Below are positions 1-9,831 of a stretch of DNA of 64,000 nt, piece after piece. This DNA comes from Rhizobium sp. SG_E_25_P2 (GTDB taxonomy: Bacteria > Pseudomonadota > Alphaproteobacteria > Rhizobiales > Rhizobiaceae): NCBI RefSeq assembly GCF_029892285.1, contig NZ_JARXVM010000016.1, forward strand, positions 62,001 to 126,000, in the 5' to 3' direction. Made by a program: the position numbers and the translations under genes. The notes under the pieces were generated by a model, which was not told the origin of the DNA, searched no databases, and was given only the letters and a program-made list of their open reading frames with translations. Position 1 is the stretch's first letter; the number at the start of each line of letters is the position of its first letter.

Positions 1-312
1 GATTCGCTGGGCCTGAGCTACGGCCAGAAGATCACCTTCGTCATCATGCCGCAGGCGATCAAGCTGGTCATTCCCGGCATCGTCAACACCTTCATCGGCA
101 TGTTCAAGGACACCTCGCTCGTGTCGATCATCAATATGTTCGACCTGCTTGGCGTGGTGAAGAACAGCTTTGGCGACACGACCTGGTTGACGCCGGTCAC
201 GCCGCTCACGGGTCTGATCTTTGCGGGCTTCGTGTTCTGGCTGTTCTGCTTCGGCATGTCGCGCTATTCCAGCTTCATCGAGCGCCGCCTCGACACTGGA
301 CACAAGAGATAA
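1..312 (+). CDS. aapM: Amino-acid ABC transporter permease AapM, C-terminal part (cut by window start)
   Basis: The open frame runs from base 1 to a TAA at 310-312, so only the last 103 residues are present. They are the end of a polar amino-acid permease (HisM/GlnP family, inner membrane): the frame reads through [18 protein letters not shown], part of the cytoplasmic loop that docks on the ATPase, then a final hydrophobic helix around [13 protein letters not shown]. The ATPase aapP follows after 13 bp in the same direction, which fits the usual aapJQMP order of rhizobial general L-amino-acid importers. The match to AapM comes from remembered family sequences. The missing 5' part, and any aapJ and aapQ, would lie before the window. 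Confidence 0.88.
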   Translation, partial: DSLGLSYGQKITFVIMPQAIKLVIPGIVNTFIGMFKDTSLVSIINMFDLLGVVKNSFGDTTWLTPVTPLTGLIFAGFVFWLFCFGMSRYSSFIERRLDTGHKR

Positions 313-325
313 AGGGGAAAACACC

Positions 326-1099
326 ATGGCTAATGACGCCGCACAGAAACTGAACGTGTCCTCGACCGATGTCGCCGTCGAACTGATCGGCATGAACAAG
401 TGGTATGGCGAATTCCACGTTCTGCGCGACATCAATCTCAAGGTGATGAAGGGCGAACGCATCGTCATCGCCGGCCCGTCGGGTTCCGGCAAATCCACGA
501 TGATCCGCTGCATCAACCGTCTGGAAGAACACCAGAAGGGCACCATCATCGTCGACGGCATCGAACTCACCAACGACCTCAAGCGCATCGACGAAGTGCG
601 CCGCGAGGTCGGCATGGTGTTCCAGCACTTCAACCTGTTTCCGCATCTGACGATCCTGGAAAACTGCACGCTGGCGCCGATCTGGGTTCGCAAGATGCCC
701 AAGAAGCAGGCCGAGGAAATCGCCATGCATTTCCTCACCCGCGTCAAGATCCCCGATCAGGCCCACAAATATCCGGGCCAGCTTTCGGGCGGCCAGCAGC
801 AGCGTGTCGCCATTGCGCGGGCGCTGTGCATGAAGCCGAAGATCATGCTGTTCGATGAGCCGACCTCGGCGCTCGATCCGGAAATGGTCAAGGAAGTGCT
901 CGACACCATGGTCGGTCTCGCCGAGGAAGGCATGACCATGCTCTGCGTCACCCATGAAATGGGCTTTGCCCGCCAGGTCGCCAATCGGGTGATCTTCATG
1001 GACCAGGGGCAGATCGTTGAACAGAACGAACCCGGCGCCTTCTTCGACAATCCGCAGCATGAACGCACCAAGCTGTTCCTCAGCCAGATCCTGCACTGA
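326..1099 (+). CDS. aapP: General L-amino-acid ABC transporter ATP-binding protein AapP
   Basis: This 257-residue ATPase energises uptake of polar amino acids through the AapQM permease. Walker A (GPSGSGKST) is at residues 50-58, the Q-loop follows VGMVFQ near 100, the signature LSGGQQQR is at 153-160, and Walker B IMLFDEP starts at 173. The C-terminus [13 protein letters not shown] is typical of AapP. The reading frame is open from 221, but the ATG at 326 is preferred because AAGGGGAAA lies just upstream and it gives the normal family length. It is the last gene of the operon, since a strong terminator follows at 1117-1155. Confidence 0.93.
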   Translation: MANDAAQKLNVSSTDVAVELIGMNKWYGEFHVLRDINLKVMKGERIVIAGPSGSGKSTMIRCINRLEEHQKGTIIVDGIELTNDLKRIDEVRREVGMVFQHFNLFPHLTILENCTLAPIWVRKMPKKQAEEIAMHFLTRVKIPDQAHKYPGQLSGGQQQRVAIARALCMKPKIMLFDEPTSALDPEMVKEVLDTMVGLAEEGMTMLCVTHEMGFARQVANRVIFMDQGQIVEQNEPGAFFDNPQHERTKLFLSQILH

Positions 1100-1116
1100 A
1101 GATCGATGCCGAAACG

Positions 1117-1155
1117 CGACAAGAGCCGGCCAAACGCCGGCTCTTTGTCGTTTTT
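1117..1155 (+). terminator. Rho-independent terminator after aapP
   Basis: A GC-rich inverted repeat (GAGCCGGC / GCCGGCTC, extended by GACAA / TTGTC) with a 5-base loop is followed by a run of T. It sits 17 bp after the aapP stop. Confidence 0.85.
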
Positions 1156-1296
1156 CCTGTTCTGAACCGGATAGATAAAATTCGCACCGAATGAGCGCCG
1201 GACAGTTAACCGCATCCATTAGTCGAGTTGAAAATACATTCTGTCATTCTCCGAAATCATCACGGCCAAACCGCGCCGACGTTCGGGGACAACACC

Positions 1297-2841
1297 ATGA
1301 CAGGAACCGCCAAGACAATCGCGACCGTTTCAGCGACGGGGAATTCCATGATCGACGGCGTGCTCTACGGCTATGCCTGGAGCGGGACCATCACCTACGC
1401 CTTCCCGACCAAAGCGACCGATTACAGCTACACGAGCGAATCCAGTCAGAATTTCGCCGCCGCCACCACGCAGCAGAAGAACGCGGCGCTTTTTGCCGTC
1501 GAACAATCCTTTGGAACCGCGGCGAATGACGGTTTCGCCATCGAGGGCTTCACCAACGCCACCTTCTCCTCGGCGGCGACCGCATCGGCGACGCTGCGCT
1601 TCGCCCAATCGGACGCCCCCTCCACCGCCTATGCCTATATGCCCGGCAACTATGCCCAGGCTGGCGACATGTGGTTCGGCCGCAATTACGACTACACCAA
1701 CGCGCAGGCGGGAAACTACGCCTGGCACACGGTGCTGCACGAAATCGGCCATGCGCTCGGATTGAAACACGGTCATGAATCGGAAGGCAATTTTGCCGCG
1801 CTGCCCGCCGAGTACGATTCGCTCGAATACAGCGTGATGACCTATCGGACCTATGCCGGCGCCGACACCAATGGCTATACCTATTCGAATTGGTCCGCGC
1901 CACAGACCTATATGATGGCCGACATCGCCGCGCTCCAACAGATGTACGGCGCAGACTTCACCACCAACAAGACCAACACGACCTACAAATGGTCAGCCGC
2001 CAATGGCGACACCTATGTCAACGGCAAGGTCGGCGTCGACGCCGGCGGATCGCTGATCTTCGCGACGATCTGGGACGGCGGCGGAACCGACACTTACGAT
2101 CTCAAATCTTACTCAACCAATCTGTCCATCGATCTGCGCGCCGGCGGGCATTCGACCTTCAATTCCTCGCAGCTCGCCAGCCTCGGCAATGGCCATTCAG
2201 CCAGCGGCAATATCTACAATGCGCTGATGTACAACAACAACACCGGCTCGCTGATCGAAAACGCCATCGGCGGTTCGGGAGCGGACACCATCTATGGCAA
2301 TGAAGCCAAAAACGTCCTGACCGGCAATGACGGCAACGACACGCTTTACGGCCTGACGGGCGACGATCAGTTGCTCGGCGGCAATGGAGATGATGCGCTT
2401 TATCTCGGTGACGGCGCCAATCGCGCCGATGGCGGCGCGGGCAATGACACGATCACGGCCGAAACCGGCAAGGACAACCTCGTTGGCGGTCTTGGCGCCG
2501 ATACGATCTCATCTGGAACCGGCATTGATACGGTGAATGGCGGCGCTGGAATCGATCGATTGGATGGCGGCGCTGACGCCGACACCCTGACGGGCGGAAC
2601 GGATGGCGACACCTTCGTCTTCGAAGACAATGATGGTCTCGACAAGATCACCGATTTCCAGAACGGCTTCGACAAGCTGGAACTCGACGGTTTCTCATAT
2701 AGTTCGACGTCCCAGGTCGTCGCCCTCGCCAAGCAGGTCGGATCGAATGTGGTGCTGACTTTCGATACCGATCAGACGGTCACGCTCGCCAACATCAAGC
2801 TTGCCGTCATCGACGCGACGGACTTCCTGCTGGTCGCCTGA
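1297..2841 (+). CDS. Secreted serralysin-like M10 zinc metalloprotease with RTX repeats
   Basis: A 514-residue extracellular protease of peptidase family M10B. The zinc motif HEIGHALGLKH covers residues 148-158 and the Met-turn SVMTY has its Met at 181. From about residue 335 come glycine/aspartate RTX nonapeptides (for example GGNGDDALY, GGAGNDTIT) that bind calcium in the family. The C-terminus ends in a hydrophobic DFLLVA tail, as expected of an uncleaved type I secretion signal. There is no N-terminal signal peptide, consistent with that route. The frame is open from an ATG at 1228, but 1297 is preceded by GGGGAC at a good distance. It is monocistronic: a terminator precedes the gene and another follows it. 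No ABC exporter or inhibitor gene is adjacent. Confidence 0.9.
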   Translation: MTGTAKTIATVSATGNSMIDGVLYGYAWSGTITYAFPTKATDYSYTSESSQNFAAATTQQKNAALFAVEQSFGTAANDGFAIEGFTNATFSSAATASATLRFAQSDAPSTAYAYMPGNYAQAGDMWFGRNYDYTNAQAGNYAWHTVLHEIGHALGLKHGHESEGNFAALPAEYDSLEYSVMTYRTYAGADTNGYTYSNWSAPQTYMMADIAALQQMYGADFTTNKTNTTYKWSAANGDTYVNGKVGVDAGGSLIFATIWDGGGTDTYDLKSYSTNLSIDLRAGGHSTFNSSQLASLGNGHSASGNIYNALMYNNNTGSLIENAIGGSGADTIYGNEAKNVLTGNDGNDTLYGLTGDDQLLGGNGDDALYLGDGANRADGGAGNDTITAETGKDNLVGGLGADTISSGTGIDTVNGGAGIDRLDGGADADTLTGGTDGDTFVFEDNDGLDKITDFQNGFDKLELDGFSYSSTSQVVALAKQVGSNVVLTFDTDQTVTLANIKLAVIDATDFLLVA

Positions 2842-2847
2842 TCCAAC

Positions 2848-2885
2848 AAAAAAGCGCGCGACCTCGCCGGGCGCGCGCTTTTTTC
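2848..2885. terminator. Bidirectional terminator between the protease gene and ilvD
   Basis: The stem AAAAAAGCGCGCG ... CGCGCGCTTTTTT has A/T tracts on both sides. It can therefore stop transcription from the protease gene (+) and from ilvD (-), which converge here. Confidence 0.85.
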
Positions 2886-2903
2886 TGTCCAGTTTCCTGG
2901 CGA

Positions 2904-4745
2904 TCAATCAAACTGCCCGAGATCGCGCACCGCGCCGCGATCGGCGCTGGTGGCGAAAGCCGCATAGGCCTTGAGCGCCTTCGACACATTGCGCTTGCGC
3001 GTAATGGCCGGCTTCCAGCCCTTGGCGTCCTGATCGATCTTGCGCGCGGCCAGTTCCTCTGCGGAAACGCGCAACTCAATGGTGCGGTTGGGAATGTCGA
3101 TGTCGATCATGTCGCCTTCGCGCACCAGCCCGATCATGCCGCCATTGGCCGCCTCAGGCGAGGCATGGCCGATGGAGAGACCGGAGGTGCCGCCGGAAAA
3201 GCGGCCGTCAGTAATCAGCGCGCAGGCCTTGCCGAGACCCTTCGACTTCAGATAGCTGGTCGGATAGAGCATTTCCTGCATGCCCGGGCCGCCCTTCGGG
3301 CCTTCATAACGGATCACGACGACATCGCCGGCCTTCACTTCATTCGAAAGAATGCCCTTCACGGCGGCGTCCTGGCTTTCATAGACCTTGGCGGGGCCGG
3401 AGAATTTCAGGATCGATTCGTCGACGCCGGCGGTCTTCACGATGCAGCCGTCGAGCGCCAGGTTGCCCTTGAGCACGGCAAGACCGCCATCCTTGGAGAA
3501 AGGATGCTCAACCGAGCGGATGACGCCGTGTTCGCGGTCCATGTCGAGTTCGTCCCAACGCGCCGACTGGCTGAACGCCGTCTGCGTCGGCACGCCGCCG
3601 GGCGCCGCGCGGAAGAATTCGCGCACGCTCTCGCTGTTGGTGCGGGTGATGTCCCAACGGTCCAGCGCATCGCCGAGGGTCGCGGCATGCACGGTCGGGC
3701 AATCGCGGTTCAACAACCCGCCTTTGTCCAACTCGCCGAGGATCGACATGATGCCGCCGGCGCGGTGGACATCTTCCATATGCACGTCGTTCTTGGCGGG
3801 CGCGACCTTGGACAGGCACGGCACCTTGCGCGACAGACGGTCGATATCGTCCATGGTGAAATCGATCCCGCCTTCATGGGCGGCGGCGAGAATATGCAGC
3901 ACGGTGTTGGTCGAGCCGCCCATGGCGATGTCGAGCGCCATGGCGTTCTCGAAAGCCTGCTTGGAGGCGATCACCCGCGGCAGCACGCTCTCGTCGTCCT
4001 GCTCGTAATAGCGGCGGGTGATGTCGACGATCACATGGCCGGCCTCGACGAACAGCCGCTTGCGATCCGAATGCGTCGCCAGCGTCGAGCCATTGCCGGG
4101 CAGCGACAAGCCGAGCGCCTCGGTCAGGCAGTTCATCGAATTGGCGGTGAACATGCCAGAGCACGAGCCGCAGGTGGGACAGGCGTTCTGCTCGATGGCG
4201 GTCACATCGGCGTCCGACATCTTGTCGTCGGCGGCCGCGACCATGGCGTCGACCAGATCGAGCGCATGCGTCTTGCCGTTGAGCACGACCTTGCCGGCTT
4301 CCATCGGTCCGCCCGAAACGAAAACCACCGGTATATTGATCCTCAGCGCCGCCATCAGCATGCCAGGCGTGATCTTGTCGCAATTGGAGATGCAGACCAT
4401 CGCGTCGGCGCAGTGCGCATTGACCATATATTCGACACTGTCGGCGATCAGCTCGCGCGACGGCAGCGAATAGAGCATGCCGTCATGGCCCATCGCGATG
4501 CCGTCATCGACGGCGATGGTGTTGAATTCCTTGGCGACGCCGCCGGCGGCTTCGATCTCGCGCGCCACGAGCTGGCCGAGATCCTTGAGATGCACATGAC
4601 CCGGCACGAATTGGGTGAAGGAGTTCACAACCGCGATGATCGGCTTGCCGAAATCGCCATCCTTCATGCCGGTGGCGCGCCAAAGACCGCGCGCGCCCGC
4701 CATGTTGCGGCCATGGGTGGTTGTTCTCGAACGATAAGCGGGCAT
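2904..4745 (-). CDS. ilvD: Dihydroxy-acid dehydratase
   Basis: A 613-residue IlvD, the iron-sulfur dehydratase that makes the 2-keto acid precursors of valine/leucine and isoleucine in the cytosol. Cluster ligands are visible in [10 protein letters not shown] and in [11 protein letters not shown], and the C-terminal domain contains [16 protein letters not shown]. The length is normal for the family. The ATG at 4745 is preceded by GAGGACT on the minus strand. The gene stands alone: exoR ends 155 bp upstream on the same strand, and the protease gene converges from the other side. Confidence 0.97.
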   Translation of the reverse strand: MPAYRSRTTTHGRNMAGARGLWRATGMKDGDFGKPIIAVVNSFTQFVPGHVHLKDLGQLVAREIEAAGGVAKEFNTIAVDDGIAMGHDGMLYSLPSRELIADSVEYMVNAHCADAMVCISNCDKITPGMLMAALRINIPVVFVSGGPMEAGKVVLNGKTHALDLVDAMVAAADDKMSDADVTAIEQNACPTCGSCSGMFTANSMNCLTEALGLSLPGNGSTLATHSDRKRLFVEAGHVIVDITRRYYEQDDESVLPRVIASKQAFENAMALDIAMGGSTNTVLHILAAAHEGGIDFTMDDIDRLSRKVPCLSKVAPAKNDVHMEDVHRAGGIMSILGELDKGGLLNRDCPTVHAATLGDALDRWDITRTNSESVREFFRAAPGGVPTQTAFSQSARWDELDMDREHGVIRSVEHPFSKDGGLAVLKGNLALDGCIVKTAGVDESILKFSGPAKVYESQDAAVKGILSNEVKAGDVVVIRYEGPKGGPGMQEMLYPTSYLKSKGLGKACALITDGRFSGGTSGLSIGHASPEAANGGMIGLVREGDMIDIDIPNRTIELRVSAEELAARKIDQDAKGWKPAITRKRNVSKALKAYAAFATSADRGAVRDLGQFD

Positions 4746-4849
4746 GGAAAAGTCCTCGATTGCGACGGCGCGCCATCAGAAGCGGGCCGATCCGGTCGTC
4801 AGGGCCGTTAGGTAGATCAATTCTAAAGGCAAGTCACTACCGATCCAAG

Positions 4850-4868
4850 CGGAAGCGGTACGCTTCCG
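4850..4868 (-). terminator. Hairpin between exoR and ilvD
   Basis: A perfect 8-bp stem CGGAAGCG / CGCTTCCG with a GTA loop lies between the exoR stop and the ilvD start. There is no T-run on the minus strand, so it may be a weak exoR terminator or a leader structure of ilvD. Confidence 0.4.
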
Positions 4869-4899
4869 GGGCAAATTGCCGTGATCGGAAATCCTGCGT

Positions 4900-5694
4900 T
4901 TAGTCGGTGGAGCGACCGATCGTGGCAGACAGTTCGATCGCCTTGCGGCGGTCTTTCTCGTCGACCAAAGAGAACGCTTGCTCCTGCATCGACTGGAGCC
5001 AGTCGCGGTCGTGCGGCTTGCAGGTGTCGAGCGCCGCCGTCATATAGGCAAGCCCGCGCACGGTCTGGCCTTCCTGGAACAGCACATTGCCAAACACGCC
5101 CATGGCGCCGACATGGCCTTCCTTGCGAGCCCGATTGAGCCATTTCTTGGCCTGGCGGATATTGGGCTCGCCGCCCTCTCCCGTCAGCAGCATCTTGGCG
5201 AGGCGGAACTGCGCCTCAGTGTCGCCGAAAGCCGACGCCGCCTGGAAATAGAGTTGCCGCGCCTGGCTGAGATCCGGACGGATCGGGCTCTTGGGAATGC
5301 CGCGCTGATAATATTCGGCCAGCGCCATCAGCGCGTTGACGAAGAAGCCGGTGTCGTTGGATCCGGGCTCCACGCCTTGCGAGGCGATCTCCGAATACAT
5401 CTTGAAGGCTTCGAAATCATTCTTGGTGACCCCGTCGCCATCGGCATACATCGTCGCCAGCGCCCAGCGCGACCCCGTATGGCCCTTCTCGGCCGCATAG
5501 CGATAGGCTTCCACCGCGTCCTGCTTGTTGCCCTGCTGATAGGACTTGAAGCCGAACCTGAAAAGATCGAACGGACCCGATTCGGGAGAAACGGCCGCGT
5601 TGGGATCCAGCGCCCAAACATAGCCGCCGGAACACAGCGCCAGCGCCGTACCGAGCATCATTCCCTTAAAGCCTGAAAATGCGTAGCGCTGCAT
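4900..5694 (-). CDS. exoR: ExoR-type periplasmic Sel1-repeat regulator
   Basis: A 264-residue protein with an N-terminal signal peptide (hydrophobic MMLGTALALCSGGYVWA) followed by Sel1-like helical repeats, for example AYRYAAEKGHTGSRWALATM and AKKWLNRARKEGHVGAMGVF. Length, repeat layout and conserved stretches such as GVEPGSNDTGFFVNAL match rhizobial ExoR. In those bacteria ExoR binds the sensor ChvG/ExoS in the periplasm and restrains the ChvG-ChvI response that controls exopolysaccharide, motility and acid adaptation. ChvG and ChvI are not in this window. A promoter should lie in the 360-bp gap upstream. The assignment rests on remembered family sequences. Confidence 0.85.
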   Translation of the reverse strand: MQRYAFSGFKGMMLGTALALCSGGYVWALDPNAAVSPESGPFDLFRFGFKSYQQGNKQDAVEAYRYAAEKGHTGSRWALATMYADGDGVTKNDFEAFKMYSEIASQGVEPGSNDTGFFVNALMALAEYYQRGIPKSPIRPDLSQARQLYFQAASAFGDTEAQFRLAKMLLTGEGGEPNIRQAKKWLNRARKEGHVGAMGVFGNVLFQEGQTVRGLAYMTAALDTCKPHDRDWLQSMQEQAFSLVDEKDRRKAIELSATIGRSTD

Positions 5695-6054
5695 GTTTTA
5701 CTCAGTTGTCCCTTGAAGGACTGCGTTTACCCGCCGGATGTTGAACGAATTACGCAGGCCTGGGCGCCGCCGGCTTTTGCCGCCAACCACCTTCCGCCAT
5801 CCCGAGAGATTTTCGATTGCGTACGTGTTCATTCCGACCCTATCGCGCGAACATCTACACCCGCGCTTGACTGGCGATATTCGTAGCGCCCGTTTTGTGG
5901 CAGGAAATGGACGAGCTTTCCAGACCTCCGGGGCGACGGCAAGAATAACGAAAAAAGTGTTGCTAAATCGTCACAAAATGAGATTGCCGAAAAACAAACG
6001 CCGCCCCACGGAACATTCCATGGGACGGCGCGTTTCATTAGGTTTGCCTTCGTC
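5695..6054. other. Intergenic gap between exoR and valS
   Basis: This stretch holds the exoR upstream region and, at its right end, the valS terminator. An open frame crosses it on the plus strand but runs on antisense through valS and has no coding signature, so I call no gene here. It is less GC-rich around 5930-6000. Confidence 0.6.
5993..6038 (-). terminator. valS terminator
   Basis: A long imperfect inverted repeat (AAACGCCGCCCCACGGAA / TTCCATGGGACGGCGCGTTT) starts 17 bp beyond the valS stop, with T residues on the minus strand after the stem. Confidence 0.75.
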
Positions 6055-8883
6055 TCAGCCGTCGGAGATCCGCGCCAGCGCCGCCAGCAGACTCGCCTTC
6101 TGCTGTTCGAGCTCCGCCAATTTCTCGCGTTCCGCCTCGACCAGTTCCGGCTTGGCGTTGGCGACGAATTTCTCGTTCGACAGCTTGGCGACGATACGAT
6201 CGATATCGCCTTGCGTCTTGGCGAGCGCCTTGTCGAGCCGCGCCTTTTCGGCGCCAAGATCGATCAGGCTGCCGAGCGGCAGGCAGGCGATCGCCTCGCC
6301 GCTGACCACCTGCGCCGAGGCTTTCGGCGCCTCATCGGCGAAGGACACAGTTTCAACGCGGGCCAGCCGCTTGATCGCCGCTTCATTGCGCTCGACACGC
6401 TCGCGGGTCAGCGCATTGGCGCCCACCATCACCAGCGGCGCGGTAACGCCCGGCGGCACGTTCATTTCGGAACGCGCCGAACGGATGCCGCCGACCAGAT
6501 CGACCAGCCAGTTGATTTCCTCCGCCGAGGTGTCGTCCCTGAAAGTCGGAGCCGGCCAGGCGGCGTGGCAGAGAAGGCTGTCGCGCGAGGCGGTATGCTC
6601 CCACAATTCCTCGGTCATGAACGGCATGAAGGGATGGAGCAGCTTGTAGGTCTCCTCCAGCACATAGGCAGCACACGCCTGCGCTTCCTTTTTGGCCGCC
6701 TCGTCCTCGCCGGAGAACACCGGCTTCAGAAGTTCGAGATACCAGTCGCAGAACTGATTCCAGACAAAGCGGTAAAGCGAGCCCGCCGCCTCGTTGAACT
6801 TGAACTGTTCGACGCCGCTGGTCACCTCCGCCACCGTCTTGGCGAATTCGGTGAGAATCCACCTGTTGATGGTCAGCGTCGCCTGTTCCGGCCGGAAATC
6901 GGCGTCGCGGCTCACGCCATTCATTTCGGCGAAGCGCGTGGCGTTCCACAGCTTGGTGCCGAAACTGCGATAGCCGGCGATGCGGGCGGGATCGAGTTTC
7001 ACGTCGCGGCCCTGCGCCGCCATGATGGCGAGCGTGAAACGCAGAGCGTCGGCGCCGTATTCGTCGATCAGGTTGAGCGGATCGATGACATTGCCCTTGG
7101 ACTTCGACATCTTCTGGCCGTTCTTGTCGCGGACCAGAGCATGCACATAGACGGTGTGGAACGGCTCGACAGGATTGCCGGCCTCGTCCTTCATCAGATG
7201 CAGCCCCATCATCATCATCCGGGCGACCCAGAAGAAGATGATGTCAAAGCCGGTCACCAGAACATCGGTCTGGTAATAGCGGTCAAGCTGCGGCGTCTTT
7301 TCGGGCCAGCCGAGCGTCGAGAACGGCCAGAGCGCCGAGGAGAACCATGTGTCGAGCACGTCCTCGTCGCGGGTGAGGATCTCGCCCGGCTTCATCTCCT
7401 CAAGCTTTTCCTCGACCCAGGCCTTCCAGGGGCCTTCATGGGCGATGTAATGCTGGATGGCGGCGTGCAGCGCCTCTTCCTCGGTCTTCTCGACGAAGAC
7501 CGTACCGTCAGGGCCATACCAGGCCGGGATCTGGTGACCCCACCACAGCTGGCGCGACACGCACCACGGCTGGATGTTCTCCATCCATTCGAAATAGGTC
7601 TTTTCCCAGTTCTTCGGGACAAATTTTGTGCGGCCCTCGCGCACCGAAGCGATCGCCGGCTTGGCCAGCGTCGCGGCGTCGACATACCACTGTTCGGTGA
7701 GACGCGGCTCGATCGGCACGCCGCCGCGGTCGCCATGCGGCACCATATGCGTGTGCGGCTCGATCTTCTCGAGCAGTTCCCAGGCCTCGAACATCTCGAC
7801 GATCTTCTTGCGGGCGGCGAAACGCTCGACGCCGTCGAGCTCCGCGATCAACTGCGCCAGAGCGTCCGTGCGGTTCAGGTCTTCGAGGAAGTCCTCATTG
7901 TCGGCGAGCGTGATCTTGCCGTCTGTCGTCATGATGTTGATCATGCGCAGGCCGGCGCGTTTGCCGACTTCGAAGTCGTTGAAGTCATGCGCCGGCGTCA
8001 TCTTGACGGCGCCCGTGCCGGCTTCTGGATCGGGATATTCATCTGCGACGATCGGGATGCGGCGACCGACGCCTGGCAGCACGACATTCTTGCCAACCAG
8101 CGCCTGATAACGCTCATCGGAAGGGTGGACGGCAATGCCGGTGTCGCCCAGATAGGTTTCCGGCCGGGTCGTGGCCACAACGAGATAGTTGCGCGTTTCC
8201 CATTCGGTCGGCTTGCCATCTTCGTCGAAGGCAACCGGATGATCATAGGTCAGGCCGTCTTCCAGCGGATAACGCAGATGCCAGAGATTGCCCTTGATCT
8301 CGACCTGCTCAACTTCGAGATCCGAGATCGCGGTCAGGAGCTTCGGGTCCCAGTTGACCAGCCGCTTGTCCTTGTAGATCAGCTCTTCTTTATAGAGCCG
8401 GACGAACACTTCCAGAACGGCCTCCGACAGGCCCTCGTCCATGGTGAAGCGCTCGCGCGACCAGTCGCAGGAGGCGCCCAGGCGCTTCAACTGGTTGAAG
8501 ATCATGCCGCCCGATTCGTCTTTCCACTGCCAGACGCGCTCGACGAAAGCCTCGCGGCCCATGTCGCGGCGCGAGGGCTCCTTGCGTTCGGCAAGCTGCC
8601 GCTCCACCACCATCTGGGTGGCGATGCCAGCATGGTCCATGCCTGGCTGCCAGAGCACATCCTTGCCGCGCATCCGCTCGAAGCGGATCATAATGTCCTG
8701 CAGCGTGTTGTTGAGCGCATGGCCCATATGCAGCGAGCCGGTCACATTCGGCGGCGGGATCACGATGCAGAACGAGTCTTCGCCCGGCTTGGCGTTGGCG
8801 CCGGCCGCGAAAGCGTCGGCCTCTTCCCACTTCTTGGCGATCCTGGGTTCGATGGACGCCGAATCATAGGTTTTTTCGAGCAT
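6055..8883 (-). CDS. valS: Valyl-tRNA synthetase
   Basis: A 942-residue class I aminoacyl-tRNA synthetase charging tRNA-Val. The ATP-binding HIGH motif appears as HMGH at residues 52-55 within PPNVTGSLHMGHALNNT, and KMSKS starts at residue 591. A central editing domain is included in the normal length, and the last 65 residues form the ValRS coiled-coil arm rich in K/E/L. The frame is open 24 codons further upstream, but MLEKTYDSASIEPRIAKKW at 8883 is the usual family start. It lies downstream of the popZ-like gene on the same strand, with a terminator in between. Confidence 0.96.
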   Translation of the reverse strand: MLEKTYDSASIEPRIAKKWEEADAFAAGANAKPGEDSFCIVIPPPNVTGSLHMGHALNNTLQDIMIRFERMRGKDVLWQPGMDHAGIATQMVVERQLAERKEPSRRDMGREAFVERVWQWKDESGGMIFNQLKRLGASCDWSRERFTMDEGLSEAVLEVFVRLYKEELIYKDKRLVNWDPKLLTAISDLEVEQVEIKGNLWHLRYPLEDGLTYDHPVAFDEDGKPTEWETRNYLVVATTRPETYLGDTGIAVHPSDERYQALVGKNVVLPGVGRRIPIVADEYPDPEAGTGAVKMTPAHDFNDFEVGKRAGLRMINIMTTDGKITLADNEDFLEDLNRTDALAQLIAELDGVERFAARKKIVEMFEAWELLEKIEPHTHMVPHGDRGGVPIEPRLTEQWYVDAATLAKPAIASVREGRTKFVPKNWEKTYFEWMENIQPWCVSRQLWWGHQIPAWYGPDGTVFVEKTEEEALHAAIQHYIAHEGPWKAWVEEKLEEMKPGEILTRDEDVLDTWFSSALWPFSTLGWPEKTPQLDRYYQTDVLVTGFDIIFFWVARMMMMGLHLMKDEAGNPVEPFHTVYVHALVRDKNGQKMSKSKGNVIDPLNLIDEYGADALRFTLAIMAAQGRDVKLDPARIAGYRSFGTKLWNATRFAEMNGVSRDADFRPEQATLTINRWILTEFAKTVAEVTSGVEQFKFNEAAGSLYRFVWNQFCDWYLELLKPVFSGEDEAAKKEAQACAAYVLEETYKLLHPFMPFMTEELWEHTASRDSLLCHAAWPAPTFRDDTSAEEINWLVDLVGGIRSARSEMNVPPGVTAPLVMVGANALTRERVERNEAAIKRLARVETVSFADEAPKASAQVVSGEAIACLPLGSLIDLGAEKARLDKALAKTQGDIDRIVAKLSNEKFVANAKPELVEAEREKLAELEQQKASLLAALARISDG

Positions 8884-8955
8884 GATGATACCGTATCTGG
8901 TCTGAATGTCGGTGTTTCCGTAAAGGCAACGCCGCGTGCAAGTCAATCGCGACAA

Positions 8956-8983
8956 AACAAAAAGCCGCCCCGTTGGAGCGGCC
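8956..8983 (-). terminator. Terminator of the PopZ-like gene
   Basis: On the minus strand GCCGCTCC / GGGGCGGC forms a stem with a short loop and is followed by TTTTTG. It lies just past the stop of the gene at 9007 and before valS. Confidence 0.7.
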
Positions 8984-9006
8984 CTGCATTGGCGCGGGAG
9001 GAAGAA

Positions 9007-9831
9007 TCAGCGACGCGGACCGCGCACGACCCGTTCGATTTCCTCGCGCACCAACCGCTCTACGAGCGTCGGCAGGTTGTCGTCGAGCCATTCCTGCAGC
9101 ATCGGGCGCAGCATTTCCTCAGCGATCTCGTCGAGCGAGCGGCGTTCCGCCTCTTCGAGCGCCGACTGCAGATCCTGGAAGGACTGGGTCACCTTTTCCA
9201 CGGTCATGGTCGAGACCAACGAGGTGATCGCCGCCATTGGCTCCGGCGTCTTTTCGACATCGACAGTCGCAGCGGCGGACACGTCGGCGACAGTCCGCTC
9301 CGGCTCTTCGGCGACGGGCGTTACAGTGATGGCCGCCGCAGCGGCCGGTGTTTCCGGCTCCGCCACGGTGACGGCGATGGAGCTGGCGTAAACAGGCGTT
9401 TCGACCACCGGGCTCGATTGGGGGGCGGAAGGCGCTTCGCGCAACGGCGCAACGCCGCGTTCGGAGGCGGCGCGCACGCGGGCGGCGACATCGGCGAGAG
9501 ACAGCGATTTGACTTCCATGGCCTGCGGCTTGGCCGGCGCCGCCTCATTGGCGGCCACCAGTTGCGGGGCGCGATAGTCGCTGGGCGCGGCCATCATCGC
9601 AGGCGCCGGGTCATTGGCGGCAGCCGGCTGCTCATAAATATCGAAAGACCCATCGACCGTCAGCGGCACGTCTTCGAGATCGTCATTGGCCGCCTCGCTC
9701 TGGAAACCATCGAGATCGCCCAGCGCGGCAAGGCGCGCTTCGGTGGCCGGCTCGTTGCTTTCGATGATCCGCCGGATGGACGCCAGAATTTCATCCATCG
9801 ACGGTTCGCGCGCTGCATTCGGCTGAGCCAT
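9007..9831 (-). CDS. PopZ-like DUF2497 family protein
   Basis: A 274-residue acidic, proline/alanine-rich protein with the family architecture: a short N-terminal helix (EPSMDEILASIRRIIESNE), a long low-complexity middle, and a conserved helical C-terminus (RPMLQEWLDDNLPTLVERLV). In Caulobacter PopZ, proteins of this shape assemble into a polar matrix that anchors ParB and other polar factors. The middle here is variable, as in the family. The ATG at 9831 is chosen over the one at 9837 because GAGG then lies 6 bases upstream. The position between the TolC-type gene and valS is conserved in Hyphomicrobiales as I recall it. Confidence 0.8.
   Translation of the reverse strand: MAQPNAAREPSMDEILASIRRIIESNEPATEARLAALGDLDGFQSEAANDDLEDVPLTVDGSFDIYEQPAAANDPAPAMMAAPSDYRAPQLVAANEAAPAKPQAMEVKSLSLADVAARVRAASERGVAPLREAPSAPQSSPVVETPVYASSIAVTVAEPETPAAAAAITVTPVAEEPERTVADVSAAATVDVEKTPEPMAAITSLVSTMTVEKVTQSFQDLQSALEEAERRSLDEIAEEMLRPMLQEWLDDNLPTLVERLVREEIERVVRGPRR

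Noticed and set aside
5738-6649. A plus-strand open frame starting in the exoR-valS gap
   Set aside because: Most of it overlaps valS in antisense, the gap part has no ribosome site and no recognisable protein.
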